Below are positions 38,901-53,900 of a stretch of 64,000 bases of DNA, one piece after another. This DNA comes from Edaphochlamys debaryana (lineage: Eukaryota > Chlorophyta > Chlorophyceae > Chlamydomonadales): NCBI GenBank assembly GCA_016858145.1, contig JAEHOE010000229.1, positions 35,971-99,970 on the forward strand. The letters run 5' to 3'. The first letter of the stretch is position 1; every line of letters begins with the position of its first letter. The notes beneath the pieces are model-generated. The model saw nothing but the letters and a program-made list of their open reading frames with translations, ran no database searches and was not told the DNA's origin. The position numbers were made by a program, and so were the translations under genes.

Positions 38901-41900
38901 CTTGCCTCCCCCCCACCCCCCTTACCTCCGGCAGCTTGACCTCTTGCACCGGGTACGTGGGCCAGTAGCCGCTGGTGAGTACGGACACGGTCACGTCCAC
39001 CCCCTGGGGCAGCCCCCCCGCTGCCGTACTGCCCCGGAAGGCCGCCATTACGTCATCGCTCAGCTCCACATCCTTGAACATGCCCTCCAGCTTGGCCGTG
39101 AACTGGCTGCCGCACTCGACCTGACAGGGGGGGGAGGCAGGGAGGGGGGGGGGATGAGGGGGGGGGGAGAGGGAGGGGCGGGGTTCAGCTCGACGTTCAG
39201 GGGACTGGGATTCGGACTGGTACCGTACATCGGCCCCGACGAACAACGAGGCCGCACCCGCTCCTCCTTACCTGCTGCTCATCGTGCTGCTGAGCGGGAC
39301 TGAGTTCAGGGTCCGCAAACACTGGGGCTGACGGCCCGAGCCCCTCTGCTCCTCCCCTCTCCCGCTCTGCTCTTCCCTTCCAACCCCCCCCCCCCCCGCC
39401 CCCTCCCCCCCCACCTTGAGCTTGGCGATCATGGCCTTCTCCGCGTCCACACTGGCGCTGCGCCCCAGCAGCAGGCGCTTGGCCAGGTCCTTCTTGTAGA
39501 AGGCCTCGAACACGTCCTTGCCCTGGATGAAGCTGGGGGGGAAAGGGGAGGGGGGTGGGGGGAGGGGGGGGAGGGGGTGGGTGGAAGGGGGGGGGGGACG
39601 CCCAGGCTGCTCCTTCACACGGAACAGGCCGACCGTTTGACCGCCTTAACCCGCACCCTTCCCCTCTTCCCCCAAAGGTCCCAAGCCTCCCGCGCCCTCC
39701 CCCCCCATTCAGCCCCTCTTCCTCCGCTCTCCAATGCTCCGAAAATCACCCCCATTCAGCCCCCCCCTCACCGGAACAGGATGAGCGCCCGGTCCAGGGA
39801 CGCCTCCAGCTCCTCCTCCGCAGCGCCCCCGCCCGCCGCCGAGCCGGCGCCCGTGGCCCCCGCCCCCCGGCCCCCCGCCCGCAGCCGCGCGTCTATGAAC
39901 TTGGCGATCAGCTCCGCGGGCTTGTTGGCCCTCTGGTTGATGAAGTACTCGAAGGAGTCCTGGGGGGGAATGGATGTTAGGGAGGGGAGGGGGAGAATAG
40001 AGGTGGGATGAGGTGTCTCCCCGGTCATCGTCCGGCCACACTGCCTCACACTCCGTCGCTCCGCAGCCAGCCAGCCCCCCCCGCTGGCCCCGGACCTCTG
40101 GCCCCCCACAAGCCGCCATTGCCCTCCGTCCCCCTCCCTCCCCTGCCCCCTCCCCTCCCCTGCCCCCTCCCCTCCCCTGCCCCCTCCCCTCCCCCCCATT
40201 GCCCCCTCTCTTGCCTTGAGTGTGGTCGCGAAGGCCTCCTGCCGCCCGAAGGCCGCCCCCACCACCTCGTCCAGCCTCGCCTTGAGCTCCAGCAGCCGCT
40301 CCACCATCTCCTTGTCCTGGGGGGAGGGGGGGGGGTTCGGGATGGGGGCGTTGGTTGAGGCGTGCCTCCCAAGCCCCCCTGAGCATACGGTACGTGGTAT
40401 CCTCTCCCTCCCTCCCCCCTGTCACCTTCCCCCCCCCCTGCCTCCCCCCGCCTTCTCCTCGTCCTTGACCAGCGCCAGCCCCCCCTCCCCTCCCCCTCCC
40501 TCTCCCTTCCCTCCCCCCCCCCCCGCTCAGCAACGAACACCCCCTCACCCCACCTTCTCCTCGTCCTTGACCAGCGCCAGCCCCGTGGCCCGCACGTGCT
40601 CCCGAAAGGCCGCCCGCAGCGCCTCCGCCGCCCCCACGCGCCCCAGCAGCCCGTGCAGCCGCCCCAGGTCCGCCACCCGGTGGCCGTCCAGCAGGGGGGC
40701 CAGGCCGCGGTCGAGCAGGGGGGCGGTGTGGCGGCCCACCTGTGTGGGTGGGTGGGTGGGGGGGTTTGGGGTTGGGTTTGGGGTTGGGTGGGGGGTTGGG
40801 TGGGGGGTTGGGTGGGGGGTTGGGTGCGGGTTCGGGGGTGGTCGTTGCTGAGCGGTGGGAGAGGAAGAAGCGTGTGACGGCCCCCCGCTCGGTGCTCTAT
40901 GCCCCACGCGTAACTGCCCCGCGTCTACCGCCGAGTCAACCTACCCCTTCTCCCAGCAGCTGCGCTCGGCCCTCTATGCCCCCGCCCTCCGTCCCCTGCC
41001 CCACCCATGCCACTGCACCGCCCTCTCCCCTGCCCCTGCTCTCCTCCCCTTCCCCCCCCCGCCCCCCCACCAGCTGCGCCTCCACGGCTCCGATCAACGG
41101 CCGCCGCGAGGAGGCGTCCAGGTACTCGGAGCAGCGCTCAAACTCCTCCGACAGCCGGGTCTTGGGGGGGGGAGGGAGAGGGGAGGAGGGGGGGTTCGGG
41201 GGCGGAGGCGGGTGAGGAAGGGAGGGACGAGTGAGGGCATCCGAGTCTGCACCTTTCGCCAGTGCCGTCCCTCATTCCCGCGCCCCTTCCCGCCGCTCCA
41301 AAGCACAGCCCCTCCCGCCTCCCAACCCCTCTTTCCCCTCCCCCCCCCACCTCGCAGTGCCGCAGGTATGCGGGCACGTCCAGCTCCGCCATCAGCCGCT
41401 CGCCCTCGGCCCGGTAGAACTGGGTGCTGGCCTGGGGGGGGAGGTGGGGGTAAAGATGGGGGGGGGAAGAGGCGTCGGGGTTGTGTTCAGGAATCCGAGG
41501 CAGTTCTCTTGCCAAGCTCAGGCCCCGCCCCACCCGCCTCGCCACACCCCCGGCACATGTGTGCGCCCACTGCCCAGCACGGCCCCTTTCATGGACCAGC
41601 GCACCCCTCTGCCTGCCTTGCCCACAGCACGCATCGCACGGCGCGCGCCTCGCCCCATCAAGCCTCCGCCTCAGCACCCCGCAGCACCCCTCAGCACGCC
41701 CTCAGCACGCCCGCAGCACGCGCAGCGCACCTTCATGAAGGGCCCGTGGAACGCGTCCGCGTAGATGCCCAGCGCGCCCAGCATGCGCAGCAGGCGCTGC
41801 AGCAGCGGGCGGTTCACGGCCTCGCCGCGGCGCTCGCGCTCCACCTGGTCCAGCAGGCCGGCCACGGTGCGGGTCGTGATCTGGGTCGGGGGAGGTGGGG

Positions 41901-44900
41901 GGTGGGGGGTGGGGTGGGGTGATCGTTTGACGAATGGGGTGGGGTGGGGTGTGGGGGGGTCGTAGGGGGGTTGGTAGGCAGCCTGAGTCACACGCTGCGG
42001 CGTGCCGGCCGGGGCCCTCCCGGCCCTCCCTGCTCTTTGCCCCTGTATTCTGCCATGGTTGGGTCCCCCCTCGGGATCCAATTCCCCCAGGGTCCCTACA
42101 AGCCCGATCGTGGAGGTCGTGGATAGAGCTTGGGGTAGGGCGGGACGGTGCACCCATCCCATCTACCGGTACCCCCCCCCTCTCCTCCCGCTTTCTCCCC
42201 TCCCGCCCCACCTCTGGCCGCGCCGCCCCCTGCTGCCTGCCCCGTGCCCCGCCTCTCCAGCCCCACCACCCTTCCCCTCGTCGCCCTCCCCGTTCACCCC
42301 CCTCTCCCTTCTCCCCCGGCCCCACCTCTGGCCTCGCCGCCAGGTGCTGCCTGCCCCGTGACCCAGCATGCCTTCAACCCTCGCGCGCAAGCCCTCCCCG
42401 CCCTTCTCATTTCCCCATTCCCCGTTCATCCCCCCGCCCCACCTCCGGCCTCGCCGCCAGGTGCTGCCGGAAGGCCGCCACCCCCATGTCGAATATGGAC
42501 TTGACGGGGGCCGCCCCGCAGCCCAGGCCCAGCACGTGCGTGCGGTCCAGGTACAGGAAGATCTAAGGGGTAGGGGGGCAAGGTGGAAGGGATGACAAAC
42601 CACGGAGGGCGCCCACGAATCGGCCCCTGCCATCCCCGGTCCCATACTCTGCCCCGTCATTCCCCCCCCCCCCCCCAGCCCTCGCCTCTCCTGCCCCCCA
42701 AATGGCACAGGACCAGCCCACCCCGCCACACCCGTACAGAAGCTCACATTGCACTACAGGCCACCAATACGCCCAGACTCTCCTCCCCCGTGCCCCCCCT
42801 CCCCCCCGCCCTCGCCCCTCCCCCCTCCCCCCCCCCCCCACCTGGCGTATGAGCAGCATCTGCGCGCAGTGGTCCCGCCACACGGCGTCCACCCGGTCCA
42901 GGTACGCCACCGCCTCCAGCCCCAGGCAGTCGCCCAGGGAGGCCACGTGGGCGGAGATGTGGGTGTCGCACTCCTGGGGTCGGGGCGGGGTGCAGGTGGG
43001 TGGGTGGGTTGTGGAGTGGAGTGGGGTGGAGAATGAAACACGCTGTGTGGAAGGCGTGCTTGCCTCCACACGCCTACTCCAAGCCACGACTCCCGCAAGG
43101 CGGCGGTGCGCAGCTGACAGCAAGCCATGTCAAGCTCCAGCTCCGCACACGTCCCCAGCCCTCCTGGGCCCCACCTGCTGCGCTCACATCCAAACGCCCC
43201 ACCGCCCCACCTGCTGCGCTCCACCCCAGCCCCAGCCCCAGCCCCAGTTTGCCCCCCACCTGCTGCAGGCGGCTGTAGAGCTTGTCGGCCATCTTATGCA
43301 GGCACATGTCCTGGACCGCCTGCCGGGAGGGGTGGGGTGGGGTGCGGTGGAGGTTGGGGGCGGCCGGTTGGGGTGGAGGATGGAGGCGGACGGGCGGGCA
43401 AGAGGGGGTGGAGGATGAGGGGATGGGGGGAGGAGGGTGGGTAGGGGCGGAGATGAAGTGGGTGGGCCAAGGGTGCCGCGCCGCCTCGATCGCCCGGCCG
43501 CGGCGCCCCTCCTCGGCGGTTTCTTGTGCCGCTGCCCATGATGGCATCGTGCTCGCACCCAACGCGCCTGACCAAAGGAGCTGCTATTGCTGTGGGGCTG
43601 GAGCAACTGCCCTACGTCACTCACGCCGTCGTCCTGTCCCGGCGCCGGCGACCCCCCTTCCCCGCTCCCCGTTCCCTGCACGCCTCGGCACCAAGCGCCC
43701 CGTCCCTTTCCGAGCTCTTCCTCCCCAACCTTGGGAACACAGCACAAGCTCCAGCCCCTCAAGCCCCGGCGCAAGGCCCCCCATCGAGAAGGCCGCCCGC
43801 TGCGGGAGGCCGCAGGGCCCAGCCCCACCGTGTACAGCTCCTCCAGGCTGTTGGACACGGGGCGCTTGCAGTGCACCGCCACGACGCAGTCCTTCAGCTT
43901 GGCCCATGTCACCTCCTCGAAGTTAGCGGGCAGCTCGGGCTTGACTGCGCGGCAGCGAGGTCGTGGCTGGGCGCATTTCCACGCCAAATTCCGCGACACA
44001 CACGAGGGGTGCGAAAGTAACGCGAGCGCCAGGCCATCGCGCACCTTTGAGCGGCTTGATCACGAGCTTCTTCGCCTGCTGTGCGCTCCCTCCGTTGGCT
44101 GGCTGCAGCCCCCCGAACGGGGCCTTTCCGCCCTTGCCCGCGCCTAGGACTGCCATGAGTTCCTCGCCTAGCGCCGCGAGTTGGCTACCGCTGGAATGCG
44201 GGCATCTCAACCGTAGGCGCGGCTCGCGCGTCTAGAAACTCTCGTCACTCGGAACCCGCGACGCAACGTTTACGCGTGATGAGCTGGTGAGGTGGTCTGT
44301 GCGTTGGGCTTGCGTTTGGGGTGAAGGGGGGATGAGCGGGAGCGTTGGGGGCTGTGAGAGGAGACTGGGGGAAAGGCGGGTCCTCCGCAGGAGAAGGGTG
44401 GGGAGCCCGAGTGGGGCAACATGGGCGTGTCCCGCAGCGTCGCCAGGCTGCAGACTGCAGACACCTTGCGTTGCATTATAATACTTCAGCGCTGCACGCT
44501 TCTACTTGCCCTTACACGGGGCGCTCGGGGTGCAGGGTAGAGCCGCAGAAAGAGCCCCAAAACTAGTGCCCAACTGGCCCTGCCGTGGCCCTTGCAAAGT
44601 CCACCACAACCATGAACCCAGTCAACGGACTTAAGGCGATGCTGCACCGCGTGGGCTTCGCCATCCGCGAGAGCGGCCAGGCGCTGGAGCGCGTGGGCTG
44701 CCGCCTGCAGGGCATCTACTCCTTCGAGGAGAAGAGTAGGTTCCATGCAGGCTCTAAATGGAGAGCAGAGGCTGCGAAGCGCAGGTCTGAGGAGCATTTT
44801 GCTCTCCTGCAGTGAGCCGGCACACGACGGTCCTGCCGATGCGCTACAACGTGCCGGAGGTGCCGAAGAGCGCATGGGTTGCTCCCTCGGGCATGGTGGC

Positions 44901-47900
44901 GGGCAACGTGACGCTCGGCGAGAACAGCTCGGTCTGGTATGGGGCCATCGTGCGCGGTGAGTGCAGGGTAGGGGCCCCCTTCTGGTCCAGAGGTCGCATC
45001 TTCAGCCCTCGTGCTGGCTTGCGGTGCGCGCAGGCGACTTCCAGCCGGTGACCGTGGGAAACAACAGCAACATTCAGGATGCCGCCTATGTGGGCGCCAC
45101 CAGCGAGTTCAGCGCACCCGTAACGATTGGCAACAATGTGTCCGTCGGGCACGGGGCGGTCCTGAAGGGCTGCACGGTCGGGGACAACGTGCTCATCGGC
45201 ATCAACGCGGTGGTCTCGGAGAACGTCGAGGTGCGTGGGGGGAACCACGTCTACGGAGGAAGCATCGGGGGCCTGGGCGGAGCGGGGGAGGGTGCGAGCG
45301 GGCGGCGGGACCCCGGCAGAGGCACTCCAGCGTTGGGGGGGCTGGCTCCAGCTGCCGTCGCTCCTCTCCTTCACCTCCCTCCCCTCGTCTCCCCACTCCC
45401 TGCCCCCTCAGATCCAGTCCGGCTCGGTGGTGGCCGCGGGCGCCTACCTGGAGGAGGGCACCGTGGTTCCCTCGGGGGAGGTGTGGGCGGGAAACCCCGC
45501 CAAGAAGCTGCGCGACGTCAAGCCCGGGGAGGAGGAGTACCTGCGCTCGCTGCCGGGGCGCTACAAGGAGCTGGCGGGCGAGCACTCGCAGATCATGAAG
45601 GTGCTCAAGCTCAAACAGAAGGAGTACATCAACTAGGCGGCGTAGCGGCCTGGTCCTTGGCCAGCCTGGACGCTGGAGGCAGCCGTGGCGTTGAGGGGCG
45701 CGCTGCGGCTCTAGCGCTGGATGCTGGGGTGCGGTGGGTTCTGGCGCCCGCGAGGCTGCCCCTAGTGGCGGCGTGGGGCATCGTTGGACACTAGCGTGGA
45801 GGGGCGTGCTGAGGCCTGGGCTTTGGCCGCGGCCTTCGCTGCTCTGGCACGTGGCTCGGCTGCTCTGAGCGGCGGAGCGCGGGGCGATGGAGACGTGAGG
45901 TGGACTTGAGGCGCGCGCCGCTGGGAGCGCAACGGCTCAGCTGCGAGTGTGGATGCTGCGGCATCGAGCTTATCTGTTGGGTGGGGCTTGGGGTGGGACG
46001 CTGCGACTGGGGCTGCGAGGCAGGCGAATGCGGTGCGTGTGCAAGCGGGCCCTGATGCACTCGCTTTGACACGCGCTGTGCCGCTGCTGGTGAGAGGGGT
46101 CATGGGAATGGACACAGGGACACATAACTTGGGCACGACGATGTTCGTTACAATTCGGGAGGCGGTCATAGGTAGGTTTAGACTTAGGAAGCCTCGGAAG
46201 GTTCAGCCGTAGCTGGCGTTGTGACCAACGTCCGCGCGGCATGTAAGCATGGGTCAAGCCTTGCCAGCGTCGCCAACGTAGCACAGCGCCTCATCGCCCC
46301 GAGCCGCCCTTGAGCTGCGAGAGCATCTGGCGGTAGTGCTGGCGGATGAAGGCCTCGGCGGGGGGCTGCTGGCCCCGGGAGGCGTACCAGTTGAGCGTGA
46401 CCTTGATGTACCTGGGCGGGGTGGGGGCAGCGGGGGGCGCGTGGAGGCGGGGCGTCAGGGGACAGCGCGTGCGGGAGGAGGGCAGGCGGCGTGCTCGGGT
46501 GTGCGGTGTGGTGGGACCTACCGGGCGAGACGGCGCCGTAACGAGGACACTCACCTGTGCCAGGGCGACACTTACCTGCTTTGACGAGGGCGCGCAAGAA
46601 CAACCCATGCGAGAACCCCCGCAGCAAAGAAAGTGCAGCCCTGCCAAACCCCTGCCGTGTCCGCACCAAACCGACCGTCCGAGTACGCTCCCTGCCAAAG
46701 GGCCCGCCCCCGGCAAAGCATGCACAACCAACCAAAGCCCGCAAAGGTCCCCCGCCGGCTTCTCATCCCTACCTCGCTCCAACCACCTAACCCTGTCATT
46801 CCCTGTATTCCAGTACGCATCTAAACATGAGTCCAACACAGCCCCCATCGCACGCTCGGTCCGCTCACGCACGCCTCCACTCCGCACGCATTAGTCCCAG
46901 CCTACTGACATTCTTGCCCAACGCAACCTGCGTCCGCGCCTGCTTACTAAAGGCGTTCTGGGTCCAACTCAACTGCTATGGGTCCAAAGGTCCACCGGGG
47001 CTAGAGTCTATAACGGGTCTGACGCAAGCCATGCATGTGCCTCATAAATGCAGCACCCAGCAAGACCCCATGTACACACCAGGCAGTTCAGTTCAACTTA
47101 GCGGCAATGCGCACAGTTCGTATGCGCTCGTGATGGCTTGTCCATGCAAGGAAGAATGGCATGAATGTCTTATGCGCGTGCGTGCTGTCCGTGCGTATGC
47201 GGCCCCTCAATGCGCGGGGCTGTCCCCGAGAATAAATCAGTCCTTCGATACAGCCCACGTGCCGACCCAGTTCTGCTGAACCAGAACCCGAAGAACCAGG
47301 TCCCAACAGCCACCAAAAACCGGAGGTCGACAATGGTCGAGCCTCCTGCATGACTTACTCTTCCTCTGTGTAAGGCTGGCCGCCAGCATTCGCCATACCC
47401 GCACCCGCGCCGCCACCTCCAGTCATCCCGCCGCCGCCGCCGCCTCCCCCGCGGCCCGCACCAGCCACGTTCTGGGACCCCGGCGTCGGCTCCCGCACCC
47501 GCCGCGGCGAGCGGTCCTGCGACCGGCCCCTGTCACCGCCGCCGCCGCCGCCCAGCCGCCGCTGCACCTCGTCCTGCACCCTGCCGTACTGCTGGAGGTA
47601 CTGCTCGTACGTCATGCTGTTGAAGTCGAGCACGCCGCCGCCACCGCTCCGCCCGCCGCCGCCGCCGCCACCCCCGTGCCCCTGGTGCACGGGGCTGCGG
47701 CTGCGGCTGCGCGACCTCGCGAACCGCACTCGGCCGTCGCTCCCTTCGAGCACGAAGTCATCCCGCCCCATGGCCATGAGCTGCGCCATAGCCTCTTGCT
47801 CCTGCTGCTGCTGCTGCATGCCTTGCTGCGGGCGGTTGCCCATCATGCCGGGCCCACCCGGGCCCATGCCGCCACCGCCGCCGCCCATGCCCATCCCGGG

Positions 47901-50900
47901 CCCGCCCATGCCGCCGCCGCCGCCGCCGCCCATGCCGTTCCCCATGCCCATGCCCGGGCCGACGGGGCGCGGCCCGCCGGCGGCCATGTTGCCTGGCCCG
48001 CCGCCGGCAATGACAGCCGCAATGGCCTCAGCCATCTGCGGGTTGCTGGCCTGAATGGCGGTCATGGCAAGCGCCTGCTGGTCCGGCGGCAGCTGCAACA
48101 TCTGGGCGACGATGGCGGCGGCGATGGGCTGCAGCGACCCCCCCGGCTGGACGCCGCCGCCCAGCCCGGGGCCCGGGCCGGCGGGGCCTGGGCCCGGGCC
48201 CATCATGCCCGCCTGTGCCATCATGGCTTGTAGCGCGGCCGGGTTGGCGTTGCCCATGGCCATGGCCGCCACCAGCTGTTCCATGTTGACGCCACCGGGG
48301 CCCATGCCAGGCCCCGGGCCCATCCCCGGGACCATGCCGGGGCCGGGCAGCATGCCGCCGGGGCCCATGGGGCCGGGGCCCATGCCAGGACCCATGCCTG
48401 GCCCAGGACCCATGCCCGGTCCAGGGCCCATCCCCGGCCCCATCCCTGGGCCCATGCCGGGCCCCAGCATCCCCGGCCCGCCCATCATGCCCGGCCCGGG
48501 GCCCATGCCGGGGCCGCGCGGCCCCATGCCCATGCCGGGCCCGCGCGGGCCCAGCGGGAGCCCGGGCCGCGGCCCCGGCTGCCCGGGCATCGGCCGCACC
48601 ACGCCCCGCGAGTCGAGCATGGCGAGGTGCTGCTTCGGCCCCTTGACGCCCGCCACCGCCGCCCGCTCCTGCATCAGCTTGACGATCTGATCCCCCAGCT
48701 CCACAGGCAGCTCCGTGCCGTCACGCGCCGCCAGAACGGGGCGGTTCTCGTTGAGCGGGTTGCGCATGTTGCCTACCTCCTGCTGCGCCAGCTCGAACAG
48801 GATGCGCCACTCCACGGAGAAGGGGTTGCCGAAGGTCTTGCCGTTCTCCCAGATCACGGGCCGCCCGAACTTGCCGACGGCGGAGCGCATGACGGCGTAG
48901 CCCTGGAAGGCGTTGCTGCCCTGGGCCGAGTAGAGGAGCCGCACCTCGCGGCAGGAGCGGAAGGCCGAGTCGAGCTTGTGGTCGTTGCTGTGGGTGGTGG
49001 CCCAGGCGCCGATGCGGACCGAGATGTAGATGTTCTGCATGGTGCTGGAGCGGATGATGAAATAGCGCACGTTGCCGCTGCCGCCGCCTCCGCCACCGCC
49101 GCCAGCGCCGCGGGCGTGCTGGGAGGGTTGTGGAAGAGAGCAGGGATCGAGCAGAGGGCAGGTGTTACGACGGGGGTTAAGGTCGTGGCAACGGCGGGCG
49201 AGGGCCCGAGGAATAGGTCTGGAGAAGGACAGGGTAGCTGGAGGTGCGCGCCCCCCGCCCCGCCCTCACGTTTCTGCAGCCACGCATGGCAATCCAGACC
49301 TCATCCCAGCCACGCTGCTCAGTAGCTTACCTTCTTATTCCCAGCGCCAGCGTCCCCGGCTGCCTCTTTGGGCCCAGGCCGCTCCGCTCCCGACTTGCTG
49401 GCGGGCTCATTGCCACCACCTGCTCCCGTATCTGCCTCCGGCGCTGGCGTCCCTTCCTCTGCAGATGGTTGGATAGATAGCTGGTAAGGCAAGGGCAGGA
49501 GCGCAACTTGTCGGGCAAGCTGGGATGCAAACCGCGGCTGCGCACCAGCATTTACGTCTCCATCGCCACCATACTCCTCTCCAGGCTGTACTGTGAGGTC
49601 ACCGAGCTCCTCGTGATACTCCTCTGGGAAATCATCCTCGTAGAGAACGTCTTCCTCCATGTGCGCCTAGCGACCGCCGCGGCCAGCCAGCCCGTGCACG
49701 TCCAGCTATCAGGCCAGCTAAGAGCGATTGTATGGACTGGCCGCTGCGGTCGCAGGAGAAGACGATCTTCGTTTGGCAGGTCAACGTGAGCTTGCGTCGT
49801 GGAGGAACAGCTGTTGCGCGTGTTGTCTTCTATTGCCGCCTACGCCATCTGCAGGCAGGTGAGGTGTGCACGGCCCCTCACGGCTCGTCACGGCCGTACG
49901 GCACCACACGCCAGACAGCACACATTCACAGTGCACTTGCAAGTGCACCAAGCGACACACAGAAGACACACACAATCAGGCCATTGCGAGTGGGTTGCGA
50001 TCCCTCGCCACTGTAATCGCTGCTTCACACAGAAGATCAAGCAGCCAGCATGCACTGACGCCCTGTGCGCTCTATGCTCTCCAACGGTCCGCCATTCCGA
50101 CTCTCGAGTCCTTGCCCGGCCCGGCCAGACTTGCGGCCCGAGGCCGTGCAAGCGGCTCTGTCGCCTGCGGCACTTCCTGCCTAGTGGTACAAGCGGTGCA
50201 TCAGGCACCCGCACGACCAGCCGCAAGCAGACCCGGCTGACCCAGGCGGCGGCCTGCTCTCGCGGCAACTCACTCACAACTCTCACACATCAACCAAGAC
50301 GTGCGCAACACCCTCCCAGACCAAGCACTTTATGCCGCACGCCCCAACCCCAAAGGGGCAGGCAGAGTCCTGCAGGGGGAAGGCTAAGCGGCCTACCTCT
50401 TCCCCCCAGTCCTATCGGTCCTCTTCCCCGTTTCTCCTTCCCCCAGCCCTATCAGTTCCAGCCATCCTGACATCTCTGAAGGCGCATGCCCTCATCAAGA
50501 GCATCCTCCGAACACTACCGTTAAGAGCACGCGCGTCATGCGACGCGGCGGCCACATCCGTCACCAGCCAGTCATGCAGCCACAGCACTGCCGGTACCCC
50601 ACGCGCTCGTACCGTGCCGCTTCTTGATCATCCTCCACGGCCTTGCCCACAGACTCCTCCGCGTTACGCCAGTGCTGATATCAACCTCCCCAGCTCTCGT
50701 GTAACGCCTGCCCGCATTCCAGTCTCCCTACAGTCACAGGTCCCCAGCCGCTGGGTGCCCTCGCCGAGACCCCTCCACCGTCCTGCGCCCTAGCTGCTGT
50801 GCCCAGGCCCGGCTCCGAGCCCACCCCGCCTCCCGCTGCCCCACGGGCCGCAGGCGGCAGCGCTGAGACCGCAGCGCCTCTTGATGACGAGCCTTGCGGC

Positions 50901-53900
50901 CCCGCAACCGCCCTGCCGCCGCCGCCGCCACAACGGGTGGCGGGTGCTGCTGCCTCACTCCTCACTCCTCACTCCTCCGCCAGCGCCTTCGCCACCACCT
51001 CCTCCACCAGCTTGGCGCACGCCTCAGGGCTGGGTCCGCCCAGGATTACCGTTGCAGGGGTCCCAACAGCGCCAACCGTTGGAATGGCGCGGCCGTCCAA
51101 AAAGGCAGCGGCCTTACCCTGGGCAGTGCTGCCCAGCGGCTTGCCGTACCATGCAGCAGCGAGCGGTGATGCCATGACGATACTCGCATCCTCGCTCAGG
51201 ACGCTCACGTGCGCCGGCCTCACCACCAGCGCATCCCGCACAAATGCCTCGAACATTAGCTCCCGGGGCATGAGCTGGAGCACGCGGGGGCTGAACACCG
51301 AGCCCACGGAGGACTGCAGGATGGAAAGAGAGTTGCCCACCAGCTCCGCCTTGACGAAGCCCATGAGCGCCCTCGCCAGCGGCACCAGGTTCAGCCGCCC
51401 GGCCAGGTGCAGCCACGACTCGAGCTCCCGGGCCACGGCGGAGGGGAAGGCCGCGGTGTGCGGCGCGTAGGCCTCCTTGCCGACCAAGGCGAAGGGGGCG
51501 GTCGCCGTCGTGCTAACTGTGGTCAAGTAGGCAAGCGTCCCATCGGTGTTGAAGTGCACCCTCCCCTTGAGCTGCAGGTCCACCTTGAGCTCGCCCACCG
51601 CCACCGTCAGGGCCAGGTCGGGCCGCTCCGCCAGCGCCCCGCCAAGCGCCTGCAGGACAGCCGGGCTCGTGTCCACGGCATCCGCAAGCAGTAGCAGCGG
51701 TCGGGCCTCCTCCAGGGTGGCGGGGGCTGGGAGCTGTCTGGACACGTCCAGACGGGAATAGACGGCGTCCAGCCAGCGCTCCACCACCGGCGCCGCCACC
51801 GGCTCCGACTCGCCGTCCAGGACCAGGCCCCGCAGGTCCCAGGGCGTGGGGCTGCCGTCCGTGTTGCTGGGGAGGCCGTCCACCACCCCGCTGAACAGGG
51901 ACAGCACCCGGCGGTGGGCGGGCAGCGGCTCCTCCCGCCCCGCTACGAGGATGTGCAGGTCGGGAGGGCAGTCGCCGCCCAGGCAGCTGGAGCTGCGTTT
52001 GCGCTTTAGCATTGTAGCTGCCGGGCTGTCCTGAGTGTTTTGCGGGAAGGGGAGTAGTCGGGTGAAGGCCGCGAAGGGCGCGGGCGTGAGCCGGGAAGTG
52101 GGCCGACACAACACCGCTGACTCTCGCGCACCGCCGGTCCCGCGCAGAACAGCCAGCCCTGTATCTACCTGCCCAGGTCAGCTTGTCCTTTAAATCATAG
52201 CGGAGATGGCTGTCCGCGCGAGGCTCAGCTGCAATTCCTGTCGCGCATCCTTGAGGTTTGTTTGTGACGCAGCTCCTTCAAGCGGCTTCTCTAGGTGTGA
52301 GATGTGCAGCAAGCCTGGTCGGGCTGATTCCCGCAAAGGCACTTGCGCAGAGTGGCGCTGGAGAAATGGCGGGATCGACTTGAGTTGGGGTTCATGCGGT
52401 GTGAAGTAACGAGGGCCGACTTTTGCGGTCTTTGCATTTGGCAGTATGTGGCGGGCGATCGGAGGCAACGCGGTGGACGTATGGCTGTCGTATGCGGGCC
52501 CCTGCGTGCCGAAGTCTCCGCCCGCCCCGCCCCTCCCCTCCCACTTGCTGCAACGCTTCAACGTCGCTCTGAGCCGGACGGCCGCTCGTCGGTCGTCGCC
52601 CCTTGCTCGCCACCCTGTCCTCACCGTGTGTCCCTACCGCAGCCAGTGCACCGGAGGCTGCAGTCTAGCAAACTTTCAACCCTCTCGAGGGTTCCCTTTG
52701 CACCTCATGGTGTCGACATGCCCTTCTCGTGCGCGGCTGAGGAGGACCGAGTGACGATCGGTGTATCATCTCACTTCACTGCACCATGACAACCCGCACC
52801 ATGACCTCTCGACTTGGCCTGCACAACGCTTCTACACAAGCCCAACATGCACCAACGGCACTTCTAACGTACCACCCCACCTCCCCGTCACGTCAAGACC
52901 CCGTCCCAGTAGTCCCCCTACAGTATCAGGTCCTTCGCTGGGTCCCGTCGCCGGGTCCCCGCCCCCCGATTCCAGTCCCCCTGCAAGATCAGGTCCTGCG
53001 TCCTGCGCCCTAGCTGCTGTGCCCAGGTCCGGCTCCGAGCCCACCCCGCCTCCCGCTGCCCCACGGGCCGCAGGCGGCAGCGCTGAGACCGCAGCGCCTC
53101 TTGATGACAAGCCTTGCGGCCCTGCAGCCGCCCTGCCGCCACCGCTGCCACAACTCGCGGGCGCTGAGGTCTCACCCCTTACTCCTCCTCCAGGGCCTTC
53201 GCCACCGCCTCCTCCACCAGTTTGGCGCACGCCTCGGGGTTGGGCCCCCCCATGAAGGCCGTGACAGCGACCCCGCCGTTTCCGATTTTTGGTGTGGCCC
53301 GGCCGTCCGGGTGGAGCTCGGCCTTGCCCTGGGCAGTGCTGCCCAGCGGCTTGCCATACCAAGCAGCCGCCAGCGGCGACGCCATCACAATGCTCACATC
53401 CCCGCTTAGGATATTCACTTGCGCCGGCCGCTCCACCAGCGCATCCCGTACGAAGCCCTCGAACATGAGCTCCCGGGGCATGAAGTGGAGCACGCGGGGG
53501 CTGAAGACGGAGCCCACGGAGGACTGCAGGAGGGATAAGGTGTTGGGCGCAAGCTGGGCCTTGACGACGCCCATGAGCGCCCTCGCCAGCGGCACCAGGT
53601 TCAGCCGCCCGGCCAGGTGCAGCCACGACTCGAGCTCCCGGGCCACGGCGGAGGGGAAGGCGTCCTTGTGCTGGTCAAAAGTCTCCTTGGCGACCAGCAT
53701 GTGCCATGAACCAGAGCTGCTGCCAGTAGGCTCGAGGCAGTACTCCAGTGCTCCTGTCACAATACAGTGCAGCCTCCCCTTGAGCTGCAGGTCCAACTTG
53801 AGCTCGCCCACCGCCACCGTCAGGGCCAGGTCGGGCCGCTCCGCCAGCGCTCCGCCAAGCGCCTGCAGGACAGCCGGGCTCGTGTCCACGGCATCCGCAA